Assembly: GCA_910577755.1 (NCBI GenBank)
Contig: CAJTNL010000012.1
Coordinates: forward strand, 1 to 62,297
Length of the DNA stretch: 62,297 nucleotides
Reading direction: 5' to 3'
Source of the DNA: an uncultured Eubacteriales bacterium
Lineage (GTDB): Bacteria; Bacillota; Clostridia; Oscillospirales; Acutalibacteraceae
In this document: positions 44,398 through 52,900 of the stretch, in pieces
Position numbering within the stretch: position 1 is the first letter of the stretch
How the letters are laid out: each line of letters starts with the position of its first letter
Position numbers and translations under genes: made by a program
Notes under the pieces: generated by a model
The model's input: only the letters and a program-made list of their open reading frames with translations
The model's database searches: none
Told to the model about the DNA's origin: nothing

Positions 44398-45870
44398 TCA
44401 AGAAGTGCTGGTTATATCTTGATCTGTATCTTTCAAAATATTGACTTTTTGTAATATATATATCATCCAACTAGTTTCTTTTGTTACAATATTTGCTCTA
44501 ACAGTCATATCATCTTTTAGAGCAAATAAATCATTGTAGATACCATCGTTTTCCTGTATTTGTACAGATGTTTCTACCAAATAATACACTGTATTCTCAA
44601 CTTGAACTGGCGTTTCATATATTTTTTGAATGTTACCATTAATATAACCATATTCTCTAGTATCCAATCCGTTTACTGAAAGTTTGACATTTTGACCATT
44701 CTTTACAAAACCAATTCCACTGCTTGGTACATTTAAGGTAACTTGAAAATTTTCAGTTTGATTCTGTTCTTGAGTTAAAATACCAACTATGCTGCCTGAA
44801 GACAATGCAGTATCCTTTTTAATATCTCCTTTATAACGAATGTAACCCGATTCTGATGCCTGTACCGAATAATGACTTAAATCAGAATCAATAGACGCTA
44901 AAGATGCTTCATACTCTTTAATCGTAGTTTGCAACTGTTTTTCCTGATTTTTTGCTTCTACCAGAGCAGAAGAAGTTAAATGGTCAATTTCGGTTTTTGT
45001 TTTTTGCTCTGTATCATTGGCTGTATTTCTTGCCTGTGTGATTTGTTGATTTAAAGTATCAAGCTGCTGTTGGACAGAAAGCTGCTGCTGATCAGCATAA
45101 TTTTCCTTTTCTGCTTTAAAAGTATCCAACTGCTGTTGATACTGAGCAATAACAGTTGGATCCTGAATAGGATTCATTTGAGGATTCCTAGCATTATCCA
45201 ACGCCTCTTGTGCCTGCTTAATTTGATCGTCATAGCTCGTCAACTGTTTTTGGTATAATCTTAATTGTGTTCTATGTACATGTGTATCGCTAAGTGATTC
45301 CCCTTTTTCCATAGCATTTAGCAACTGTTGTAAATATGTTTTCTGCTCGTTTAAAGAATTTAGCGTACTGTTAGAAACACTGGCGTTCAAAGACCTAATT
45401 TGTGTAAGGTAATTTTCTACCTGTGCATAATAATAAGCTTCTTGTCCATTATTTTGAAATGTATTATACTGATTGGAAATACACTCTTCCAATTGAGTTA
45501 AATAAACCTGTTGATTTCTTGCTTCTTCCAGTTTATTTTCCAAATCTTCCTTTTGTACATCTAGCTTACTGCTTTGAATGGCTAAAATGGTTTCTCCCTT
45601 TTCTACATAATCACCGTCTTGTACAAATACTTCATCAATCACGCCGTCAACATAAATCTGTATATCCTGTACTTTATCTGATAGCTGAAGAGAACCATTC
45701 ACATCAATTGTCTCTTGCTTAGAAGTAAAGGATAATAATATGCATACACCGATTATTAAAGCAATGATTCCATAAATAAAATAGGCAATGAATCTGTAAG
45801 GATTGAGGAAAATAAATTCTTTTGTTAATTTAATATCCTCCAAATTATTCAAATGCTTTAATTTATTCAC
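44398..45870 (-). CDS. HlyD-type bacteriocin secretion accessory protein
   Basis: Periplasmic-adaptor-like partner of the C39 ABC exporter, 490 residues. One membrane segment (about 28-48), a short lipoyl-like half (IYVDGVIDEVFVQDGDYVEKG), then about 230 residues of Gln/Glu/Lys-rich coiled coil (100-330) and a closing beta-domain (SGYIRYKGDI..., SVNGLDTREYG). The GTG at 45870 has GAGGTGG seven nt upstream and lies two bases after the stop of the exporter gene; the first ATG of the frame lies within the exporter gene. The same arrangement is known from MesE/LcnD-type bacteriocin secretion loci. Confidence 0.9.
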   Translation of the reverse strand: MNKLKHLNNLEDIKLTKEFIFLNPYRFIAYFIYGIIALIIGVCILLSFTSKQETIDVNGSLQLSDKVQDIQIYVDGVIDEVFVQDGDYVEKGETILAIQSSKLDVQKEDLENKLEEARNQQVYLTQLEECISNQYNTFQNNGQEAYYYAQVENYLTQIRSLNASVSNSTLNSLNEQKTYLQQLLNAMEKGESLSDTHVHRTQLRLYQKQLTSYDDQIKQAQEALDNARNPQMNPIQDPTVIAQYQQQLDTFKAEKENYADQQQLSVQQQLDTLNQQITQARNTANDTEQKTKTEIDHLTSSALVEAKNQEKQLQTTIKEYEASLASIDSDLSHYSVQASESGYIRYKGDIKKDTALSSGSIVGILTQEQNQTENFQVTLNVPSSGIGFVKNGQNVKLSVNGLDTREYGYINGNIQKIYETPVQVENTVYYLVETSVQIQENDGIYNDLFALKDDMTVRANIVTKETSWMIYILQKVNILKDTDQDITSTS

Positions 45871-45872
45871 AG

Positions 45873-48041
45873 TTAATCCACCTCTTCTTTCTGTGCGATG
45901 CACATTTCTTTATATAACGGACAATTACGGAGCAATTCTTGATGATTGCCTTGCGCTAATATCCCTTTATCCTGCTCCATTAAGAAAATTTTATTACAGT
46001 GCTTAATATTACCAATACGGTGTGTAATGATAATTGAAGTTTTTTCTTGAGCAATTTCATCCATTACGTTTTGCACAGCCTGTTCAGTTAATGGATCAAG
46101 CTGATTGGTTACCTCATCAAAGATAAAAATATCGCCTTTTTTCAATAAACCACGCGCTAAAGCCAAACGCTGCCGTTGTCCACCGGAAAAGTTACTTCCG
46201 TTTTCTTCAACTAAAGTGTTATAGCGTAATGGTAACTGATCAATAAACTCATCCATTTTAACTTTTTTACATGCTGCAACAACCTCCTCCATTGGTATAT
46301 TGGGATCTGAAACCGTTAAATTTTCTAGTATAGTCCCTGTAAACAAAAAGCTAGTTTGTGAAACATAAATGATACGGTCTCTTAAAGATTTAAAATCGTA
46401 ATCCTCTATATTATGGGAACCAATCGTAATAGTGCCAGACTGCGGTATGATTAAACGCATAATTAGCTTTGCTAGAGTGGACTTTCCACAGCCAGACTCG
46501 CCTACCAAAGCAATAGTTTCTCCCTCCTTAATTTCTAAATTCATATTCTCAAATACCGGCATTCTGCCTCGATAGCGTACGGTTACATCATTAAACACAA
46601 TATTGCCGGAAAGCTTTTCATTATATATCGGCTTTTCTACCACATTTTTTTCTATCTCTAAATCAATGATATCTGATAAACGTTCTGATGCGATTACCGC
46701 CTTTTGTATTTTGGGTTGCAGCGCAATTATATTTTTGATAGGCGTTAAAAAATATGTTAAAAGAGCATTGAAAGCAAGTAATTCACCAATACTTAAAGTT
46801 CCTTGAAAAATGAAGTAAGTACCAATCCATAAAACAACGATAGAAAATACACTATCAATAATATTTTGCAAAGTTCGATTAAAGTTTTCAGTATTATCTG
46901 ACTTAAAAATTGCTTGGAGGAGTTTTACGAATTTATTTTCTGCTCGGAAAGAAATTTTTTCCTCTAAAGAAAAAGCTTTAATTGTTTCTGTTCCTGAAAT
47001 AGACTCAACCATAAACGCTGAATAATCACTATTTCGTCTTAATAGTTCTCGATTCATTTTATAATACGCTTTTTTAAACAACAGCAGCACAATCACCAAT
47101 AAAATAATTGGGATAAACGTAATATAAAACATGGTAGAATTTTGCCGAAAAAGAATAATGCCGCCAAACACAACCATAAAGAGATCGATTAAAACACTCA
47201 ATGTAGCTGAAGATACAGCATCTCTAATAATTGCAGTATCTTGAAGTCTCGATAGAATTTCCCCCACCTGTAACGTACCAAAAAAGTCAGAGGGCATTCG
47301 TATTACATGTTTAAAAAATCCGAGCATCATAGGGATACTCATATTATTACTGATATACATAAACAGTTTATTACGAAAAGCTTCTGTAACTACTCTGGTT
47401 ATCACTAATATTACAATGGCTAAAGAAAAGGTATGTAAAGAACCCTCTGAAAAGGTAGGTAATATATCGTCAAATAAAATCTGCGAATAAAAGGAGCCCA
47501 TTATTCCCAAAGCTGTAATGATCAACGAGCTAAAAAAAACATGCACCAAAAGACGTTTTTGAAATTTAAGTAATCCAAAAAAGCGGGTAAATAGTCCTCT
47601 TTTTTCATTTGTTTTTTTAAACGTAACAGATGGCATAAATGTTATAATAACACCTGTCCATTCTTTTAAAAATTCTTCTATGGAAACAGTTACAATTCCT
47701 TCTCCAGGATCACCTAATGTCACTTTAGTTTTGGTTAAATGATAAATTACCACAAAGTGCGCCAAACTTTTTTGTTTTATAACATGTGCTACTGCTGGTA
47801 AAGGAATATCATCAAAAATTGCATCCTCCTTTTCATTAGTTGAAAATCCATTTGCTTCAAATCCAATCTCTCTAGCAGCGTTTACAACGCCTAATACAGT
47901 ACTCCCCTTTGAATCGGTTCCTATTTTATAACGAATAGTAGACAATGGCGTTTTGTAACCATAATAAGCGGAAATCATACCTAAACAGGCAGCCCCACAA
48001 TCTTTAATGTCATGTTGTTTAATAAACGGATATTTGGCCAT
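45873..48041 (-). CDS. Peptidase-containing ABC exporter (C39, double-glycine leader)
   Basis: 722-residue exporter that removes a double-glycine leader and pumps out the peptide. N-terminal C39 peptidase: catalytic Gln and Cys in KQHDIKDCGAACLGM (Cys15), catalytic His in LAHFVVIYHL and Asp in TLGDP. A membrane domain (about 160-440, six segments) and an ATPase domain follow: GESGCGKST, FSGGQRQRLALARG, IFIFDEVTNQLD and TITHR-type H-loop (IIITHRIGN). The ATG at 48041 has GAGAGG six nt upstream. This family processes class II bacteriocins and pheromones, here probably the peptide at 49359. Confidence 0.95.
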   Translation of the reverse strand: MAKYPFIKQHDIKDCGAACLGMISAYYGYKTPLSTIRYKIGTDSKGSTVLGVVNAAREIGFEANGFSTNEKEDAIFDDIPLPAVAHVIKQKSLAHFVVIYHLTKTKVTLGDPGEGIVTVSIEEFLKEWTGVIITFMPSVTFKKTNEKRGLFTRFFGLLKFQKRLLVHVFFSSLIITALGIMGSFYSQILFDDILPTFSEGSLHTFSLAIVILVITRVVTEAFRNKLFMYISNNMSIPMMLGFFKHVIRMPSDFFGTLQVGEILSRLQDTAIIRDAVSSATLSVLIDLFMVVFGGIILFRQNSTMFYITFIPIILLVIVLLLFKKAYYKMNRELLRRNSDYSAFMVESISGTETIKAFSLEEKISFRAENKFVKLLQAIFKSDNTENFNRTLQNIIDSVFSIVVLWIGTYFIFQGTLSIGELLAFNALLTYFLTPIKNIIALQPKIQKAVIASERLSDIIDLEIEKNVVEKPIYNEKLSGNIVFNDVTVRYRGRMPVFENMNLEIKEGETIALVGESGCGKSTLAKLIMRLIIPQSGTITIGSHNIEDYDFKSLRDRIIYVSQTSFLFTGTILENLTVSDPNIPMEEVVAACKKVKMDEFIDQLPLRYNTLVEENGSNFSGGQRQRLALARGLLKKGDIFIFDEVTNQLDPLTEQAVQNVMDEIAQEKTSIIITHRIGNIKHCNKIFLMEQDKGILAQGNHQELLRNCPLYKEMCIAQKEEVD

Positions 48042-48063
48042 AACATACCTCTCATGTTTAAAT

Positions 48064-48765
48064 TTAAATACTGAGTTTTTGTAAATGTACACGGAATTGT
48101 TCCAAAACTTCTTTTTTTCGACGGATACTTATTGGCACAGTGATTCCATCTGTACATAAAATTTCATTTTGATTAATACCTTCCATGTGTGATAAATTAA
48201 CCAAAAAACTTTGATGAACACGAATAAATCCAGCTGGAATTAGCTTCTCTACTATCTCATGAAAAGATTGACTAGATTCTAAAAGATCATTTGTAGTGCG
48301 TAGTAAAATATGACGATTAAAACATTCAATATAAATAATTTTATTTAATAAAATAGATCTGACTTGATGCTTCCATTCCACTTTGAAAACCTTTCTTTTT
48401 TCATAATAGCGTTGGAATGCACGATTTAATGTATTGGAAAATGAATGAAAGTTAATAGGCTCTAATAAATAATGAAAAGCTTGTACTTCAAACGCACATG
48501 AAATCTGGTCATGCAAATTTGCTGTAAAAATCAGCAATACATCAGTATCCAAAGCCCGAATTTTTTTAGCAACATCTTTTTCAATGAAGTCCACATCTAA
48601 AAAAACAACATCACACCGAATTCCTTTTTTCAAATCTTCTAATAAATCTATACCACATTGATATTCTTGTGTTTTAAACGATACAATACCTTGATGAAAG
48701 GCATCTAAATAGGTGAGAATTTGTTTCCGATGTTGATCGTTTCCACTGCATACCACAATCCTCAT
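48064..48765 (-). CDS. LytTR-family response regulator, no partner kinase in view
   Basis: 233 residues: a receiver domain (RIVVCSGNDQHRKQIL, CDVVFLDVDF with the phospho-acceptor Asp, LLEPINFHSF replacing the usual KP motif) and a C-terminal LytTR DNA-binding domain (IIYIECFNRHILLRTTND, FIRVHQSFLVNLSHMEGI). AgrA/ComE/BlpR-type regulators of peptide loci have this layout. The usual conserved Lys of the receiver is replaced (EPI instead of KPI), so phosphorylation control may be altered. AAAGGTGG six nt before the ATG. First gene of the export operon; no histidine kinase gene lies in the window. Confidence 0.9.
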   Translation of the reverse strand: MRIVVCSGNDQHRKQILTYLDAFHQGIVSFKTQEYQCGIDLLEDLKKGIRCDVVFLDVDFIEKDVAKKIRALDTDVLLIFTANLHDQISCAFEVQAFHYLLEPINFHSFSNTLNRAFQRYYEKRKVFKVEWKHQVRSILLNKIIYIECFNRHILLRTTNDLLESSQSFHEIVEKLIPAGFIRVHQSFLVNLSHMEGINQNEILCTDGITVPISIRRKKEVLEQFRVHLQKLSI

Positions 48766-48870
48766 ATACTTCCACCTTTGCTTATCATATTTAGTTTTAA
48801 TGCACATTTTTTAATATTCTTTTAACAAATATTCAGTAATCATCACATTAAATTTGTTATCTAATTACTA

Positions 48871-48900
48871 AGTATAATACAAAAAGTGACAAATTGTAAA
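48871..48900 (-). promoter_or_regulatory. Promoter of the LytTR-exporter operon
   Basis: Minus strand TTTACA (48900-48895), 18-nt spacer, TATACT (48876-48871), about 105 nt before the regulator start. Confidence 0.6.
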
Positions 48901-48999
48901 TAGAAATTTCATATTTTTTTTATTTTCGTTTTAACTTAATACAATATATATAAAGCATTAAAAACTTTAATATAATAACAATTGAAGTTAACAGTTTCA

Positions 49000-49021
49000 A
49001 TTTCAACATTTTTGTTGAAAT
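49000..49021. promoter_or_regulatory. Inverted repeat in the divergent control region (1)
   Basis: TTTCAACA-TTTT-TGTTGAAA (49001-49020), extended by one A-T pair at each end. It lies between the LytTR operon promoter and the peptide gene. Confidence 0.45.
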
Positions 49022-49079
49022 CATAAGCAATTTTGAAAAGTAGATTGTAACAAAAAGTAAATTATTATATACTGTAGCC

Positions 49080-49110
49080 ATAATTATTAAATAAAGTAGT
49101 TAATAATTAT
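49080..49110. promoter_or_regulatory. Inverted repeat in the divergent control region (2)
   Basis: ATAATTATTAA (49080-49090) and TTAATAATTAT (49100-49110), perfect, with a 9-nt spacer. Being AT-only in an AT-rich region it could be chance, but 11 perfect pairs are notable. Confidence 0.35.
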
Positions 49111-49289
49111 ATTTCTAAAGGCAAAAGTGTTTTATCTCACAAACTTTCAAATTATTTGTTATAAATAAATTTATTCAACTGCATCTATATTTTAGCTTAA
49201 ATTATATTATGACACGTAATCTAAAATTAAATTTTGCTTTAATATGTTTCATAAAAAGTTTATATTTAAAAATATATTGACTTAATAAT

Positions 49290-49316
49290 AAAACTTTAAA
49301 CTAAAGTTTTTATTAT
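49290..49316 (+). promoter_or_regulatory. Dyad and -10 element before the peptide gene
   Basis: AAAACTTTA-AAC-TAAAGTTTT (49290-49310) directly precedes TATTAT (49311-49316), about 43 nt before the peptide start. There is no -35 box at normal distance from TATTAT, and the dyad occupies the -35 position, as expected for an activator-dependent promoter. It could instead be a weak intrinsic terminator because T-rich sequence follows. Confidence 0.4.
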
Positions 49317-49358
49317 ATTTTTTAAATTAAAAAAACATAAGAAAAAGGAGTAATTACC

Positions 49359-49487
49359 ATGAAAAAATTTAATCAAATGACTGAAAAAAATATGAGTAAA
49401 ACAAATGGTGGTTTTGCCATTTTAACTGCAGTACTTGTAGCTGCAGGATTGTCTACAGTTGCTATTCCTGTCGCAGCATCAAAATAA
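49359..49487 (+). CDS. Bacteriocin-like peptide precursor with double-glycine leader
   Basis: 42-codon gene with AAAGGAG eight nt before the ATG. The leader MKKFNQMTEKNMSKTNGG (18 residues) has the features of double-glycine leaders: charged start, hydrophobic residues at intervals, GG before the cut. The predicted mature part has 24 residues, FAILTAVLV at its start and VAIPVAASK at its end, is strongly hydrophobic, has no Cys, one Pro, one Lys. It lies divergent to the gene set for a C39 exporter, HlyD-type partner and LytTR regulator. It could be a class II-type bacteriocin, or a signal peptide. It is too short for usual gene callers. Confidence 0.85.
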   Translation: MKKFNQMTEKNMSKTNGGFAILTAVLVAAGLSTVAIPVAASK

Positions 49488-49559
49488 CAAATTTTTTTCT
49501 TCTAATACGCTAAAAAGTAGGTTATTTCACCAAAGTTAGCACTAAAATTATAAAAACAA

Positions 49560-49599
49560 AAGAACCGGTTGTCTAATATAAATTAGACAACCGGTTCTT
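49560..49599. terminator. 18-bp hairpin after the peptide gene
   Basis: AAGAACCGGTTGTCTAAT (49560-49577) pairs perfectly with 49582-49599, loop ATAA. It lies 72 nt after the peptide stop; on the minus strand TTTGTTTTT follows, so it can stop transcripts from both sides. Confidence 0.8.
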
Positions 49600-49793
49600 G
49601 AATTTGTACAATATAGTACAGTTTTTAAAGATTGCTTCTCCTTAGTAATACTGTTATGAAATTTTTTTAATACCTTGTAAATAAAAACTAACTTGACATT
49701 TCTTTTTAACGATAAGAATGTTGTTAATGATTTCTTCTCATTCTTTTAACAACATACTCACACAAATAAATGTTTAACAATGAGTAAAAATAA

Positions 49794-49825
49794 AAAACAG
49801 CAGTTCTGTATATAACTACTGTTTT
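49794..49825. terminator. Terminator after the InlB-repeat protein gene
   Basis: AAAACAGCAGTT (49794-49805) pairs with AACTACTGTTTT (49814-49825) with one G-T pair. On the minus strand TTTTTTATTTTT follows. It lies 76 nt after the stop of the large gene. Confidence 0.75.
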
Positions 49826-49901
49826 ATAGCCGTATAAAACTATTCTATTATTTAAAAATTAGACTATTATCGAATAAACCATATTGTTTTCATAAATCAA
49901 A

Positions 49902-52900
49902 TTAGTCTTTTTTCTTTTTAAAACGAGGTTTAATCTTTAACAATAACCCCAATGACAAGCTAGATAATGCACCCCATAACAAAATGTTTTTGCTATCTCG
50001 GGTTTTAGGACTTACATAATTAGTGTTAATAAATCTATTATCCGTATATTGCATTGAATCCTGCTCTATTGGAATAATTGGTGCTTGTATTTGTTTAGCT
50101 ATCCATTGTGCATACAATGTCACCTGACCAATATCAGCTAAATTTTGTATCATTTGTCCATCCGTATAAACAACATCACCATTCGCTGACAATGCCCAAC
50201 CTGCAAATTCATAACCCTCTCTTATAAAGGTGTTATTCGTTAAAGCAGTAAGAGGGTCATCGTAGATCAACTGCTGGCTTACCATAGAACCACTGCCTCC
50301 ATTTGAATCAAACACTACAGTGTATGAATTTGCTTTCCATTGTGCAACGAATTGAATCATTCCACCAACTGTTAATGTTAAATCTTGTACAACCTGTTGA
50401 TCCATATAAGACATACCTGTTGCCGAATCTAACCAACCTACAAAAGTATATCCTGTTTTAGTAAACGTATTAGCTGTTAAAGTTTGGTTGGAGCCAAATA
50501 AAAATTCTTGAGAAGAAACATTTCCATTGGTAGCTCCATTACCATCAAATTGAATTATAAAACCATTCAGTATCCATTGTGCACTCAATATAAGCACTGC
50601 ACCATTTTCTGCAGTTGCATTGATAACCGCTTGCGCGTCTGTATATCGGTTACCGCTTTGATCCTGCCAACCTGCAAATATGTATCCTGATTTTGTAAAT
50701 TGATTTTGTTGCAATGGAGTCTGTACATCATAAGTAAACGATTGATCATTCATATTTCCAATTCCACCATTGGCATCAAAATGAATTGTATAAGTATTGG
50801 CTGTCCATTGTGCTGTTGCTGTAACTAAAACGCCGTCTTGATTTGCCAAATTAATAACACTATCACCCGGTTGTTTCATTTCAGTTGTACCATCTGTTTT
50901 TTCAATACTCCAACCCATAAATGTATAACCTAATTTTGTTGGGAATATTGCAGGCAAATTCTGCGTCTGATTATGTGTTAATAACATATCAGAAGGCTTG
51001 CTGTCTATATCGCCTCCATTGATATCAAATGTTAATGTGTAGGTGTTAGCGGTCCATAATGCAGTTGCTGTGACACGTGCATTTTCTGAAACGGCTAAAT
51101 TTTGAACTGCCGCTCCCGCATCGACTATTTCAACTGTACCATCTTCTTTTTCAATACGCCAACCTGCAAATGTATAGCCTGATTTTGTTGGAGCAGCAGG
51201 CATTGCCATACTTGTATCATAAGTCAATTCTGCTGACTGTATAATAGTTGGAATACCTCCATCTGTGTTGAAATCTAAATAATATGTATTTGCCGTCCAC
51301 TTTGCAGAAAGTGTTACCACATCTCCGGCAGTGGTTGTTAAATTTTGAACAGCCTGCGCATTGGTATACTCCTGATTCGTTGCTTGATCTATCCATCCGG
51401 AAAAAGTATAGCCATTTTTGGTAAAAGCATTATTAAAAAGCGCCTGCGTTTGATCAACCGCAAAGGTTTGCGGTTGCATGGTTCCGCTTGTTGCCCCATT
51501 GCCATCAAATACAACGGTATATGCGTTTGCGCTCCATTGTGCAGTTAAGATAACAACCTCATTTTGTTGATCAGCCAAGTTTAAAACTTCGGCTTGGTTT
51601 GTATATAGATTCCCATTGGCATCTTGCCATCCAGTAAAGGTGTAACCTGGTTTGGTAAAAGTATTCATGCTTAAATTAGCAGGGATATCGTAGGTAAAAA
51701 TTTGCTCTGTCATGGTACCTGCTGCACCTGTTCCACCTATAAATTGCACCTTATAAGAAATAGGCGTCCATACAGCGTATAAATCAACAATATCATTTTG
51801 AACCGTTGTAAGATTATTAACGTTTTGTTGATCTTCATACACTTTTGTACCATTGGCTTCTGTTGCCCAGCCTGTAAACGTGTAACCTGTTCTCATAAAA
51901 GGATTGATGTTTAAATCCATCGCTGTATCGTATAAAAAATTCTGTTCTGTAACGGCTGTTTGCATACCGTCATTTGCATGAAAATGTACACGATAAGAAT
52001 TTGCAGTCCAATGTGCATATAAAGTTGTATTTGCTGTAACCAAAGAATTAGCAAAATCCCATTCTGTAGTAAAATTTCTATCCTGATACCATCCATTAAA
52101 TGTGTAACCTTCTCTAATAGGATCTGCTATTTTTGTTAACAAAGTATTTTCCTCTACCTCTACTTGTACCTGATCAACATTTGGTTGATTCACAGCGTGC
52201 CCACCGTTGAATTCATAGGTTACAGTAAACATGTTAGCTGCCGCATTGTATAAAGTTAAATTATATGTAAACTCTTTATTCGTTAACGTATCGGTTAATA
52301 CCACTGTATATTGACCCGGCTGAAGTTGATCACCAAAAAGTACAATACTCATTTCGTCCCTAGAAACTTCTGCCCAAATATCACCTTCTTCCGGAATTTC
52401 AATTCCGTCCGGCCCCATAACCTTACAAATAAAATCAGGAGTATATGTTAGAGGATTGCCTTGTGCGTCTTTATAACTTAAAGTAAATACATGCTCTGTA
52501 TCAGCGATAATCGGCAATCGGTTTTGTCCCTCAATTTCTAATATCTCTAACTTAGGACTGTCCGTAACACGAATAACCCATTGTTTTTTAGCATTAACCT
52601 CTTCCATTTTTAAGGTATACATACTCTGCGTCAGGTAAGGAATATGGTTTACTTGTCCGGTAGAATCATTTGACGCTGTAATGTACACATGATCTTTGGT
52701 TACAAGTCCAGAAGTATCAAATGCTACACCGGGGGTTCTAAGTTCAAATTCTCCATTTAGTGTTTGTGTAACATGCATAGCGCCATTTTGTGGTAAGACC
52801 AGCATGGATCCTGCTTCACCCGTAAAGCTTCCGCCAATTTGCAATGGTGTCGTTAAATTAGATACATCTAATTTACTATTACCAAGCAATTGCAAATTCC

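Noticed and set aside
49290..49320. Dyad before the peptide gene as an intrinsic terminator
   Set aside because: Stem is AT-rich and only 9 bp; position at -35 of a -10 element fits regulation better, though termination is not fully excluded.
49712..49771. Second possible small peptide frame (starting MLLMISSHSF) near the peptide gene
   Set aside because: No ribosome binding site and no double-glycine leader; probably chance.
50097..52229. CRISPR-like array
   Set aside because: The periodicity comes from coding repeats of the InlB type; units are 70-90 codons long and not identical at DNA level.
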